From NCBI GenBank assembly GCA_012515255.1, contig JAAYYR010000008.1, forward strand, positions 1 to 12,080: a stretch of 12,080 nt of DNA, read 5' to 3'. The stretch comes from Clostridia bacterium. Its GTDB lineage: Bacteria; Bacillota; Dehalobacteriia; UBA4068. Below, piece by piece: positions 4,639-12,080 of this stretch; the stretch's first letter is position 1, and each line of letters opens with the position of its first letter. Made by a program: the position numbers and the translations under genes. Under the pieces are notes generated by a model. It did not search any database and had not been told where the DNA came from. It saw nothing but the letters and a program-made list of their open reading frames with translations.

Positions 4639-4833
4639 TTATTTATCTTCCAGTTCCCACTCCACCTGGCGCATGCGCCCGGTGACGAAATCCTCTGTCA
4701 GATATACCTGGCCGCAATTAGGGCAGCGCGGCACTTGCGCCTGAAAAGAATGATTCAGGTAGCTGAAATGAACGCCGCTTATCTCCAGCGCCACTTGGCA
4801 TTTATCACAGATCAGCAACTGTTTTTCTGCCAT
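4639..4833 (-). CDS. DVU_1557-family redox protein (double CxxC)
   Basis: 64 aa, MAEKQLLICDKCQVALE and so on. The start at 4833 is preferred over an upstream ATG at 4854 because GGAGGT lies 8 nt before it on the minus strand. Two CxxC knuckles, CDKC (9-12) and CPNC (37-40), make a rubredoxin- or zinc-ribbon-like fold. The tail with 'FVTGRMRQVEWELEDK' matches the small redox protein next to Mop-type aldehyde oxidoreductase in Desulfovibrio-like clusters. The first 29 nt overlap the end of the dicluster gene, so translation is probably coupled. Whether it binds iron (electron carrier) or zinc (structural) cannot be seen. It is the last gene of its operon. Confidence 0.88.
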   Translation of the reverse strand: MAEKQLLICDKCQVALEISGVHFSYLNHSFQAQVPRCPNCGQVYLTEDFVTGRMRQVEWELEDK

Positions 4834-7078
4834 TCCAGACGACCTCCAGATCAATTTTCATCCGATGCGCGTAGAAATTGAGCAGTTCAAAGCCTGAGCC
4901 GCTCTGGCGGTATTGCGCCCAATAGGTCATGGGGCCGATTTCGCAGTAACCGCAATAATATTCGCCTTGCGGATGCCATACTTTCCTGCCGCCGCTCTCG
5001 CAAAAAATCACGACGCGGCGTATATCTTCCTCAAAGATGCGCTCCTGATCAAGCCTTTTTTGCAGTGCGGGCGTAATGAGCAGCGGCCGTTTATCCCCCT
5101 GCTCGGCAGAGGGCGGCGGCCATGCCTCTTGCCACAACTCGGTCAAGAGCTGTTTTTTCAGCTCGCGGCGGTTAGCGCGGCGTTCGCTGACAGTGGGCGG
5201 CGCTGCCTGCGGCGGACGGATGGCATAAAGCAAGTCGAGGATATGGGCGTTATCTTTGCCATGGGCGGCAAAAATATCATGGCAATTGGCGCAGTAGGTG
5301 AGATAGGGCAGCTTGCTTTCGCCGATGCGTTTGTTGATTACGGATTTTGTATAATCCGGGTTTGCCAGCGCGGTTTGCCCGCCCCAACTGCAGCATTGCT
5401 GGCAAGCTTCGTTTTGCGGCAGTGGCTCGAGACTGCAGCCGGCTGCCCGGGCCAGCTCGCGTATTTTGGCGCGCAGTTCCGGTTCCTCGCGGCTGGCGCA
5501 GGGATCGAATACGGCATAGGCGCCGCTAGCCTGGCCTGGGCTGGGCGGTTTGAGCCAATCATACACAAAAGCCGTCGGTATCTGCGGCAGATATTGCCGG
5601 AGCTGCCGCTTGCACATGGGGCAGGCGAGCAACAGCGTCGGCTGACCCAGGGCCTGCCAGCCGCGGCGGATTTGCTCCAGCGCCTGCTCATGCAACTCGG
5701 TATCGCCGGCCCAGTTAGCCGGCGCGCCGCAGCAGCAAAGCAGGATGCCGGTATCGGCTTCATCGCGCAGCAGTTGGCAATAGGTTACGCTGACATAGCG
5801 CGGATCAGAAGCGCCCAGTTGGCAGCCTGGGAAGAAAGCGTATTTGCACTTGGTCTTGCCCCGGGGGGCGCGCGCCAGCGCCGCTTGATCGCTGTTCGCC
5901 TCCGCCATATCGGCGAGCCAGAAATGGTGGAAACCCCAGGGTTGCTTGCCCTGGGCATGCAGATTATGCCGCGCCGCGAGGAGCAGGCTGTCGATGTCGA
6001 TACCCGCGGGGCAGACCTGCTTGAGCGTACCCTCAAGATTGCTGCTATTGATCAGGCGCTTGGCCGGAACCGCCTTGAGATCGGCGCGACCGGGCAAAAG
6101 CGTGGCCTGGATCTCGTCCTTGATGCGCAGTGGCCATTTATTGTAGTAGGCGGTAAGGTCGAGGTATGTTCGGCAGGCGTCGCATTGGCAGCGCAGGCAG
6201 CGCTTGGCTTCCTTAACTAGTTCGTCTAAGCTATAGAGATAGCCTTGGCTCGGCGCGACGCGCGGAGCCGGCTGGAGCTTGGCCCGGTCTATTTGTATCT
6301 TGGTAGCGCAGGTATCTTGCGCCGGTTGCGGAATGCCGGTTTGCAGATAGCGCTCGATGGCTGCGGCGGCTGTAAGGCCGTCGGCCAGCGCCTCAACCGT
6401 ATTTTTGCCTAGCAGAGAGCCGCCGCAGAAGACAGCGGTTTTGGCGTTTATCTGAACCGGGTTGCCCTGAGCCAGAAGGCCGAAATCAGCGCCGCCGCTG
6501 CCACTAGCCACATAGACAGCGTCAAATTCCGCAAGCGCGGCCAGGTCCGTGATTTCTTTATTCAGCAGCAGCTCATAGTCCACGAACTGGAATTGCCGCT
6601 CGAATTCGGCCAGGAATACTTCCGGAGCCAGCCTTTGCCAAAGATGGCCGCCGCTGCGCGCGCCGCGCTCAAAGACGGTAAGCTGGTATTTTTTAGCGGC
6701 CAGACGCAGGCAGCAGGCCAGACCGCTGATGCCGCCGCCGACTACCGCCACCCTTTTATTTTTCTGCGGTACATTATAGCTATTGGGTTCCTGCCGGGCG
6801 GCATGGGCAAGGCAGGCCCGCTCCAGCAGATTCAATTCGATAGCTTCGTCGCTTTCGCGGCGGATGCAGGCCGTCTTGCAGGGGGCGGGGCAAAGCGCCG
6901 CCACGATGGCGGGGAAAGCCACAGCATCGCGGAAAACCTTATAGGCTGCGTCGGCATTGCCCCGCTGCAGCCGGCTGATAAATTCCCGCACATCAAGATG
7001 GAAGGGGCAGGCAGCGGCGCACCAGGGCGGTTCAAATTGCAGGCAGTTTTCGAATTGTCGCAGCAGATTATCGTCCAT
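4805..7078 (-). CDS. Pyridine nucleotide-disulfide oxidoreductase / dicluster-binding protein (DVU_1558-like)
   Basis: 757 aa, ATG 7078 after GGAG, stop TGA 4805-4807. In order: an N-terminal GltD-like 4Fe-4S dicluster domain (Cys 12, 20, 24, then CPAPCKTAC 63-71); an FAD-binding Rossmann motif VVGGGISGL (112-120) with its acidic end at E137; a second Cys group CLRCQCDAC (294-302) and C356; and two heterodisulfide-reductase-type CCG modules (C419, CCCG 448-451, CPMC 486-489; and C527, CQQCC 559-563, CANC 596-599). The C-terminal segment holds C693 and CGYC 709-712. This is a multi-centre electron-transfer protein, cytosolic, likely passing electrons between the aldehyde oxidoreductase upstream and a carrier or NAD(P). 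The residues near 185-225 look short for a complete second nucleotide domain, so NAD(P) binding is uncertain. Confidence 0.88.
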   Translation of the reverse strand: MDDNLLRQFENCLQFEPPWCAAACPFHLDVREFISRLQRGNADAAYKVFRDAVAFPAIVAALCPAPCKTACIRRESDEAIELNLLERACLAHAARQEPNSYNVPQKNKRVAVVGGGISGLACCLRLAAKKYQLTVFERGARSGGHLWQRLAPEVFLAEFERQFQFVDYELLLNKEITDLAALAEFDAVYVASGSGGADFGLLAQGNPVQINAKTAVFCGGSLLGKNTVEALADGLTAAAAIERYLQTGIPQPAQDTCATKIQIDRAKLQPAPRVAPSQGYLYSLDELVKEAKRCLRCQCDACRTYLDLTAYYNKWPLRIKDEIQATLLPGRADLKAVPAKRLINSSNLEGTLKQVCPAGIDIDSLLLAARHNLHAQGKQPWGFHHFWLADMAEANSDQAALARAPRGKTKCKYAFFPGCQLGASDPRYVSVTYCQLLRDEADTGILLCCCGAPANWAGDTELHEQALEQIRRGWQALGQPTLLLACPMCKRQLRQYLPQIPTAFVYDWLKPPSPGQASGAYAVFDPCASREEPELRAKIRELARAAGCSLEPLPQNEACQQCCSWGGQTALANPDYTKSVINKRIGESKLPYLTYCANCHDIFAAHGKDNAHILDLLYAIRPPQAAPPTVSERRANRRELKKQLLTELWQEAWPPPSAEQGDKRPLLITPALQKRLDQERIFEEDIRRVVIFCESGGRKVWHPQGEYYCGYCEIGPMTYWAQYRQSGSGFELLNFYAHRMKIDLEVVWNGRKTVADL

Positions 7079-7140
7079 TGGTTGCTCCGGGGCTATGTTT
7101 ATATTGCGCTAGGTTGCGGCGGCTGTTGAAAATCTTGGCT

Positions 7141-7190
7141 TTGGGCGGTGCGTTTCGCTCAATCATGATAGCGCGGACGCGTCCGCCCAA
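7141..7190. repeat. Structured spacer between the aldehyde oxidoreductase and dicluster genes
   Basis: The 174-bp gap has TTGGGCGG (7141-7148) and CCGCCCAA (7183-7190) as 8-bp arms, a palindrome GGACGCGTCC (7175-7184), and a further GGGCGG copy near 7197-7203 that can pair with the same arm on either strand. No U-run follows on the minus strand, so this looks like an mRNA processing or stability structure inside one operon rather than a terminator. Confidence 0.4.
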
Positions 7191-7252
7191 GCATGAGGGC
7201 GGCCAAACGGAAGCTTGCGCCGCGGCTTTATCCAAAAGCCCAGCCGGCGGTT

Positions 7253-10102
7253 TTATAGAGGATTGTTTTTGATATTTTCCAGCTCATCATGCAGGTCAGA
7301 GCCAAGGAAATATTTTGGCGGCGGTTCGATTTTGCCGCCTTGGGCCAGAATATCCAGGCCGGCCTTGACTTTTTCCGGCAAGGCCGGTAGCTCATAAATA
7401 CGCACGCCACAGGCATTGTTGATGGCGTTGATCACCGCCATATGGCCGCCGGACTGGAAGCATTCCGCAGCGCCGGAGGAGCCCCAGGGGCCATTGTCGC
7501 GCGGAGTGACATGGAAAATCAGCCGGATATCATCCGGGATATCCTTGATATAGGGAATGCCCGCGCCAAGGATATTATTATGCTTTTTTACATCGTCATA
7601 ATTTTCTTTTAAGGCGAAACCGATGCTATGCGAGATGCCACCGTATGCCTGTCCCGCCACTGAATTATAATCGCCGATGACGCCGACGTCCGCGACGCAG
7701 GTATATTTCAAAACCGTGGTCTTGCCGCTCGCCGTATCAACTTCCACTTCCGCCATAAACAGGGCATAGGTATAGGCCGGGGTCGGCTCGCCCTCGCCGG
7801 TATTGGGATCAAGGTCGCTCAGCGTGGGGTCGGTGGGGTTTTCGTATTGGCCGAAATATTTGACGGGAATCTGCTCTGCGGTCATCTCATTATAAGTACG
7901 GTAGCTGCCGTCGGGCTTGCGCATGGCGGTGAGCAGCTTATCCGCCGCAATCAGGCTGGCCTTGCCGTTCATATAATGCGAGCGGGAGCTGGCTGTGCTG
8001 CCGCTGTCCGGACAATATTTATTGTCGTTTTGGATGAGGATAATCTGGTCGGGGGTCAGCCCGAGCGGGGCCAGCGCTTTCAGCGTCACCTGCAAAGAGC
8101 CGACGTCGCCGCCCTGACCCTGGTCCTGCCAGGTATCGTACTTGGTGATGGTATTATCCGGGTTCAGCTCCAGCGCCACAGTGCATTGGTCGGCTGTGCC
8201 TTCTGTAACATTATAGCCGCCCCAGGCAATGCCAACGCCGCGGCGTTTCTGCGGCATATCCCGGGCCTTAGCTTCTTCTTTGGCCTTTTCGTATAGTGGC
8301 CGCAATAGATCCATAATCTTTTCCATCGGGTAATCGCGGAAAAAGCGGCGGTTCAAATTTTGCTGCCCTGGCCGCGCTACATTGATATAGCGGATATCAA
8401 AGGGGTCCATGCCGATCTTCTCCGCCATCATATCCATCATGGCCTCGGAGTGGGTGTAGGCTTGCGGCGAGCCATAGCCGCGATAGGCGCAGGCAAAGGC
8501 ATGATTGGTATTGGCGACGCGGGCCAGCCCGGCGACATTGGGGACAAAATAGGGGAAATAGGTGAAGCGGGCGATGCGGGTGGTGAGATCATCGCCCAAC
8601 TCCTCGTAAGCGCCATGATCAAGGCCGGTATCGAATTCCGCGGCGATGATTTTGCCGTCCTTGTCGCAGGCCAGACGGCCATTGCTATAAGAAGGCGCGC
8701 GCTTGCCGCTGAAGGCCATAAATTCCTCATAGGCGAAATGGAGCGCTATCGGCCGGTCGCAGGCCACTGCGGCGATCGCCGCCAGGGAATAGCTGGGCGC
8801 CGAGGTTCCCCAGCCAAAGGTAGAGCCGGTCGGGTTTTGGATCACGCGGACTTTTTCCACCGGGACGCCGGTGGCGGTGGCGATCTCCGTGGCGTTGAAA
8901 TAGATGCACATGGCCTTGCATTGCACGGTGAGCATGCCGTCGTCTCCCCAATAGGCCTGCACTGTGTCGCCCTCGATCGGCATATGCGGCTCGCGGCTGG
9001 AGCGGAAGCTCCCTTCCACCACATAATCCGCCGTCTCAAAAAGCCGCTGCAAATCCTCCTCGCCCTTGATCACCGGCTGCAGGGCGAAAATATTCGGCGT
9101 ATCGTCATGGATGCGGATAGAGTCCGGCAGCACCGCGTCCAGGTAATTGAGGTATTCCGGCAATTGTTCGATTTCCACTTTTACCGCTGCCGCGGCGGCC
9201 CGGGCATGGGCCTTCGTATCCGCCGCCACCATGGCCACCACATCGCCATAGTTGAAGATTTTATCTTCGGCCAGCAGCACATGGGTCGGCTGCAGCGCAG
9301 TGCAGCGGGGGATGAATTGGAACATATTTAGGCGGTTGGTGCCGCGGACATCCTTTGCGGTGATGACTTTGAAGACGCCGGGCATTTTTTCCGCCTCGGC
9401 ATAGTCGATGCTCTTGATCTTGGCGTGGAAGGCGATTTTTGGTTGTACCAGGGCCACATGCAGCGTTTCCGCCGGCATTTTCAGCTCAATATCGTCGCCG
9501 TAGTCCGTGAGCCCGGTCACCTTGCCGAGCGCCGCCGGCCGCACCAGGGATTTGCTATAATAGTCCTTGTCCGCCGGTAGTGGCAGCTTGATGTCTTCAA
9601 TAGCGCATTCGCCGCGCAGCACCTTAGCCGCTGCCATCACCGCGTCAACGATTTGCTTATAGCCGGTGCAGCGGCAGGCATTGCGATGCGCCTGGAACCA
9701 GTCGCGCACTTCTTCGCGGCTGGGGCTGATGTTTTGCTGCAGCAGGGCAAAGGCGGAAACGATAAAGCCGGGCGCGCAAAAGCCGCATTGCACCGCGCCG
9801 AAATGCATCCAGGCCACCTGCAGGGGATGCAGATGTTGCGGTGTGCCGATGCCTTCGATAGTCAGCACCGTACTGTATTCCGGCACCGCAGTGATTTTTA
9901 TGGCGCAGCTGCGTACGACCTTATCATTAAGGATGACAGAGCAGGAGCCGCAGACGCCGCTGCCGCAGCCGACCTTGACTCCGGTCAGGCCCAGCCGGCG
10001 TAATACATCCGAGAGGCGGTCGCGCTTGGGATCGCAAATAAACATCCGGTCTACACCGTTGATATTTAGCGTCATCTTCCGGTACAAAAGGCTTTCAGTC
10101 AT
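7253..10102 (-). CDS. Molybdopterin-dependent aldehyde oxidoreductase (Mop type)
   Basis: 949 aa, ATG 10102 after AAGGAGGG, spacing 6. Xanthine oxidase family enzyme in one chain. The plant-type [2Fe-2S] ligands are C46, C51, C54, C66, and the second cluster is C106, C109, C143, C145. This spacing is the same as I recall for Desulfovibrio gigas Mop, shifted by 6 residues. The Mo-cofactor part shows GSTFGWG (426-432), CAYRGYGSPQ (538-547, R541), QDQGQGGDVG (659-668), GSTASSRSHYMNG (701-713) and the catalytic glutamate in GAAE (E880). There is no FAD domain, as in Mop. It oxidises aldehydes to acids with water, using Mo-MCD, in the cytosol; electrons leave through the Fe-S clusters. Its downstream partners DVU_1558/1557-like fit that role. 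The natural aldehyde is unknown; the semialdehyde genes upstream are a hint only. Confidence 0.93.
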   Translation of the reverse strand: MTESLLYRKMTLNINGVDRMFICDPKRDRLSDVLRRLGLTGVKVGCGSGVCGSCSVILNDKVVRSCAIKITAVPEYSTVLTIEGIGTPQHLHPLQVAWMHFGAVQCGFCAPGFIVSAFALLQQNISPSREEVRDWFQAHRNACRCTGYKQIVDAVMAAAKVLRGECAIEDIKLPLPADKDYYSKSLVRPAALGKVTGLTDYGDDIELKMPAETLHVALVQPKIAFHAKIKSIDYAEAEKMPGVFKVITAKDVRGTNRLNMFQFIPRCTALQPTHVLLAEDKIFNYGDVVAMVAADTKAHARAAAAAVKVEIEQLPEYLNYLDAVLPDSIRIHDDTPNIFALQPVIKGEEDLQRLFETADYVVEGSFRSSREPHMPIEGDTVQAYWGDDGMLTVQCKAMCIYFNATEIATATGVPVEKVRVIQNPTGSTFGWGTSAPSYSLAAIAAVACDRPIALHFAYEEFMAFSGKRAPSYSNGRLACDKDGKIIAAEFDTGLDHGAYEELGDDLTTRIARFTYFPYFVPNVAGLARVANTNHAFACAYRGYGSPQAYTHSEAMMDMMAEKIGMDPFDIRYINVARPGQQNLNRRFFRDYPMEKIMDLLRPLYEKAKEEAKARDMPQKRRGVGIAWGGYNVTEGTADQCTVALELNPDNTITKYDTWQDQGQGGDVGSLQVTLKALAPLGLTPDQIILIQNDNKYCPDSGSTASSRSHYMNGKASLIAADKLLTAMRKPDGSYRTYNEMTAEQIPVKYFGQYENPTDPTLSDLDPNTGEGEPTPAYTYALFMAEVEVDTASGKTTVLKYTCVADVGVIGDYNSVAGQAYGGISHSIGFALKENYDDVKKHNNILGAGIPYIKDIPDDIRLIFHVTPRDNGPWGSSGAAECFQSGGHMAVINAINNACGVRIYELPALPEKVKAGLDILAQGGKIEPPPKYFLGSDLHDELENIKNNPL

Positions 10103-10125
10103 GTGGCACCCTCCTTGTATTTATA

Positions 10126-10154
10126 TATTTACGTTATATAAAGGTCGAATGCAA
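10126..10154 (-). promoter_or_regulatory. Possible promoter of the aldehyde oxidoreductase operon
   Basis: On the minus strand TTGCAT (10154-10149) and TAAATA (10131-10126) are 17 bp apart in a very AT-rich stretch just before the ribosome site. Several overlapping -10-like hexamers exist, so the exact register is uncertain. Confidence 0.35.
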
Positions 10155-10156
10155 TT

Positions 10157-10190
10157 AAGGCCGGTCGGTGCTGCGCACCTGGCCGGCCTT
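10157..10190 (-). terminator. Hairpin terminator after the aminotransferase gene
   Basis: AAGGCCGG/CCGGCCTT (10157-10164 and 10183-10190) enclose a second helix GGTGC/GCACC, giving a long stable stem. On the minus strand the following tail TAATTGCATTC is only weakly T-rich, so termination may be partial and some transcript may continue into the Mo-enzyme genes. Confidence 0.55.
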
Positions 10191-10202
10191 GAACGGGTGT
10201 AA

Positions 10203-11531
10203 TCAGGGTTGAATCATTTTGTCTACATCATCGAGCACCTGATCCATGATGCCCATGGCGTCGCGCAGCTCAGCTTCTGTGATGATCAGCGGCGGCGAAA
10301 CCTGGATGGTATTTTCATGCGAATAGGTATAGAAGCCGCCCCGGTAGAGTTGGCCGACGATCTTGCCCATGATTTTTTCCGGGTCTTGGTTATAAGGCAC
10401 GAGCGGCTCTTTGGTCGCCTTATCTTTTACCAGCTCAATGACGCTGAACAGACCGATATAGCGTACATCGCCGACGCAGGCATGTTTTTGCTTCAGCCCC
10501 TCGAGAATTTCGCCCAGCACCTTGCCGACTTTTTGTACATTGGCAAAGATATTCTCGTCGCGGTAGGCGTCAATGGTGGCGCAGGCTGCGGCGCAGCCAA
10601 TGGGATGGCCGCTATAGGTAAGACCGCAGAACATGACGTTTTTATCGAAATACGCGGCGATTTCTTTGCTGATGATTACGCCGCCCAGCGGAATATAGCC
10701 GCAGGTAGAGCCTTTGGCAAAAGTGATGATATCTGGTTTCACGCCGAAATTATCCACGGCAAACCATGTGCCGGTGCGTCCCCAGCCGGACATTACCTCG
10801 TCGCAGACCATGAGGATGCCGTATTTGTCGCACAGCGCGCGCACGCCAGCCATATAGCCCTGGGGCGGGATCAGCACGCCATTGCTGCCGACAACGCTTT
10901 CAAGGAAGATGGCGGCGATATATTGCGGCCCTTCGAAATTGATCTGCTCCTCCAAAAGATCAAGATAATAGGCGGAGGCGTCCTCCTCCGTGGCAAAGCA
11001 AACGCCTTTGGGCGGCCGGTAGGGATAGGGGCCGATGAATTTGACGAAGCCGGGAATGCCCGGCTCGCTGGGGAAGCGGCGCGGCTCGCCCGTAAGATTG
11101 GCGGCGCCGTAGGATGCGCCGTGATAGGAGCGGTAAGAGGAGAAAATCTTATATTTGCCGCTGTACATACGCGCCATTTTGATAGCGTTTTCATTGGCCT
11201 CGGCGCCGGCGTTGGCAAAGAACACCTTGCCCATATTATCCGGCGCGACCTCGATAATTTTGCGCGCGGCCTCCGAGCGCACGTCAATGGCGAAGCCGGG
11301 GCCGATAAAAGGTATTTTTTCCGCTTGATCCTTGATCGCCTGGATGATTTTTTTATGCCCGTGGCCAAGATTTAAATTAACGAGCTGGGAGGATATATCA
11401 TAGATCTTTCTGCCATCCTCGTTCCAGAAGAATACGCCTTCCGCCCGGGTGATAACGTCGGGGTTGAGCGCGCCCTGAGCGCTCCAGGAATAGAGATTAT
11501 ATTTCAAGCTATTCTCTTTGATCTGCGACAT
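10203..11531 (-). CDS. Class III PLP-dependent aminotransferase (omega-amino acid:pyruvate type)
   Basis: 442 aa, ATG 11531 after GAGGAGG, spacing 8; stop TGA. Fold-type I class III enzyme: GAEANENAIKMAR (109-121), SYHGAS (135-140) stacking on the PLP ring, CDEVMSGWGR (243-252, D244 for the pyridine nitrogen) and FAKGSTCGYIPLG (271-283) with PLP lysine K273. Length and motifs are complete. It moves an amino group from an omega-amine (beta-alanine, 3-aminoisobutyrate, taurine or similar) to a keto acid, making a semialdehyde. The gene just upstream encodes (methyl)malonate-semialdehyde dehydrogenase, which would use the product of beta-alanine or 3-aminoisobutyrate transamination. Substrate is inferred from that pairing; taurine:pyruvate activity is an alternative. 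Confidence 0.88.
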   Translation of the reverse strand: MSQIKENSLKYNLYSWSAQGALNPDVITRAEGVFFWNEDGRKIYDISSQLVNLNLGHGHKKIIQAIKDQAEKIPFIGPGFAIDVRSEAARKIIEVAPDNMGKVFFANAGAEANENAIKMARMYSGKYKIFSSYRSYHGASYGAANLTGEPRRFPSEPGIPGFVKFIGPYPYRPPKGVCFATEEDASAYYLDLLEEQINFEGPQYIAAIFLESVVGSNGVLIPPQGYMAGVRALCDKYGILMVCDEVMSGWGRTGTWFAVDNFGVKPDIITFAKGSTCGYIPLGGVIISKEIAAYFDKNVMFCGLTYSGHPIGCAAACATIDAYRDENIFANVQKVGKVLGEILEGLKQKHACVGDVRYIGLFSVIELVKDKATKEPLVPYNQDPEKIMGKIVGQLYRGGFYTYSHENTIQVSPPLIITEAELRDAMGIMDQVLDDVDKMIQP

Positions 11532-11591
11532 GGCGGCCGCCTCCTCATAATTTTATATCTGACCTGCGTCTCGACGTGCAGCAAAGACCTG

Positions 11592-12080
11592 TTAATTACC
11601 CCAGCCCGAGAGCTTGGTGCGTTTTAGCTCATCTTCGTCGAACCAGCGGCTGGTGACGCTTTTTAACTCGGTATAAAAGCGCACACCGTCTTTACCCAGG
11701 CAATGGAGGTCGCCAAAGAAAGAGTCCTTATGGCCGGAGAAGGGGAAAACGCCGTAGGGTACGGGAATCGGCACATTGACGCCCACCATGCCGGCGTCGC
11801 AACGCCGGGCAAATTCGCGGGCATAGTAGCCGTTTTGCGTGAAGATGGCCGAGCCGTTGGCAAAGGGGCTGCGGTTGATTAAGGCAATGCCTTGCTCAAA
11901 GTCCTTGACCCGTTTGATGCACAGCACCGGGCCGAATATTTCCTCATTGCCGATGCTCATTTCCGGCTGCACATGATCGAATATGGTATGGCCAAGATAA
12001 AAGCCGTTTTCATAGCCCGGCACCGTGACATTACGGCCGTCCAGAACGAGATCCGCGCCTTCTTCAATGCCTTTTTCGAT
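11592..12080 (-). CDS. mmsA: CoA-acylating (methyl)malonate-semialdehyde dehydrogenase, C-terminal part
   Basis: The last 162 residues are present; the gene runs off the right edge, and stop TAA is at 11594-11592. The visible part opens IEKGIEEGADLVLDGR and includes EMSIGNEEIFGPVLC, the ALDH family segment with the conserved E and F of the NAD site. It then has GMVGVNVPIPVPYGVFPFSG and GDLHCLGKDGVRFYTELKSVTSRW, both diagnostic of the MmsA/IolA subfamily and unlike ordinary hydrolytic ALDHs. The enzyme converts malonate or methylmalonate semialdehyde with CoA and NAD to acetyl- or propionyl-CoA and CO2. Only 60 bp separate it from the aminotransferase, so the two are likely co-transcribed. The catalytic cysteine lies outside the window. 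Confidence 0.93.
   Translation of the reverse strand: MEKGIEEGADLVLDGRNVTVPGYENGFYLGHTIFDHVQPEMSIGNEEIFGPVLCIKRVKDFEQGIALINRSPFANGSAIFTQNGYYAREFARRCDAGMVGVNVPIPVPYGVFPFSGHKDSFFGDLHCLGKDGVRFYTELKSVTSRWFDEDELKRTKLSGWGN

Noticed and set aside
4834..4854. Seven-residue longer start for the DVU_1557-like protein
   Set aside because: GGAGGT sits 8 nt before ATG 4833 and would lie inside the longer version. The family length of about 65 aa also fits the shorter start.
4913..6220. 435-codon plus-strand open frame opposite the dicluster protein
   Set aside because: It is an antisense shadow of a well supported gene in GC-rich sequence. Its translation has no recognisable motif and no ribosome site.
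8360..9331. 323-codon plus-strand open frame opposite the aldehyde oxidoreductase
   Set aside because: Antisense shadow; the minus-strand Mop motifs run through the whole region.
10209..11375. 388-codon plus-strand open frame opposite the aminotransferase
   Set aside because: Antisense shadow of a gene with a complete PLP-enzyme motif set.

Overview
The window reads as chromosome of an anaerobic, selenium- and molybdenum-using bacterium, most likely a Bacillota (clostridial or Negativicutes-like) lineage. The reasons are strong AAGGAGG ribosome sites, TTGACA/TATAAT promoters, moderately high GC, a Desulfovibrio-Mop-type aldehyde oxidoreductase and two in-frame UGA codons that look like selenocysteine codons. 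This placement is inferred from gene content and style; no rRNA is present.

Layout, left part (+ strand): the 3' end of an aspartate kinase gene; a tRNA-Pro(GGG) with a perfect-consensus promoter and its own terminator; a small nitroreductase-family gene; a gene of the ApgM / proposed alternative homoserine kinase family; and a zinc-ribbon membrane protein with its own promoter. The aspartate kinase and the ApgM-like gene together suggest an aspartate-family amino acid neighbourhood.

Middle (3.5-4.2 kb, + strand): this is the most interesting part. Two short genes lie one behind the other, and a conventional reading would miss or truncate both because each has an in-frame TGA. The first is a HesB-like protein of 95 aa with a CHG-U-GG motif. 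The second is a 55-aa single-span membrane peptide with a G-U-GASC motif. Each TGA is followed, 20-22 nt downstream, by a hairpin with a GGUC apical loop, which is what a bacterial SECIS element looks like. A strong hairpin ends this pair. A Cys-rich DUF6951-like gene follows.

Right part (- strand, 12.08 to 4.64 kb): a catabolic set made of CoA-acylating (methyl)malonate-semialdehyde dehydrogenase (partial at the window edge) and a class III aminotransferase, then a putative terminator and new promoter, a molybdopterin aldehyde oxidoreductase, a large FAD/iron-sulfur 'dicluster-binding' oxidoreductase and a 64-aa CxxC/CxxC redox protein. The last three match the conserved DVU_1559-DVU_1558-DVU_1557 arrangement. 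The aminotransferase and dehydrogenase together fit amine-to-semialdehyde-to-acyl-CoA catabolism (for example beta-alanine). The Mo enzyme probably oxidises an aldehyde and passes electrons to its Fe-S/FAD neighbour. The right operon ends in a terminator that overlaps the last codons of the convergent DUF6951-like gene.
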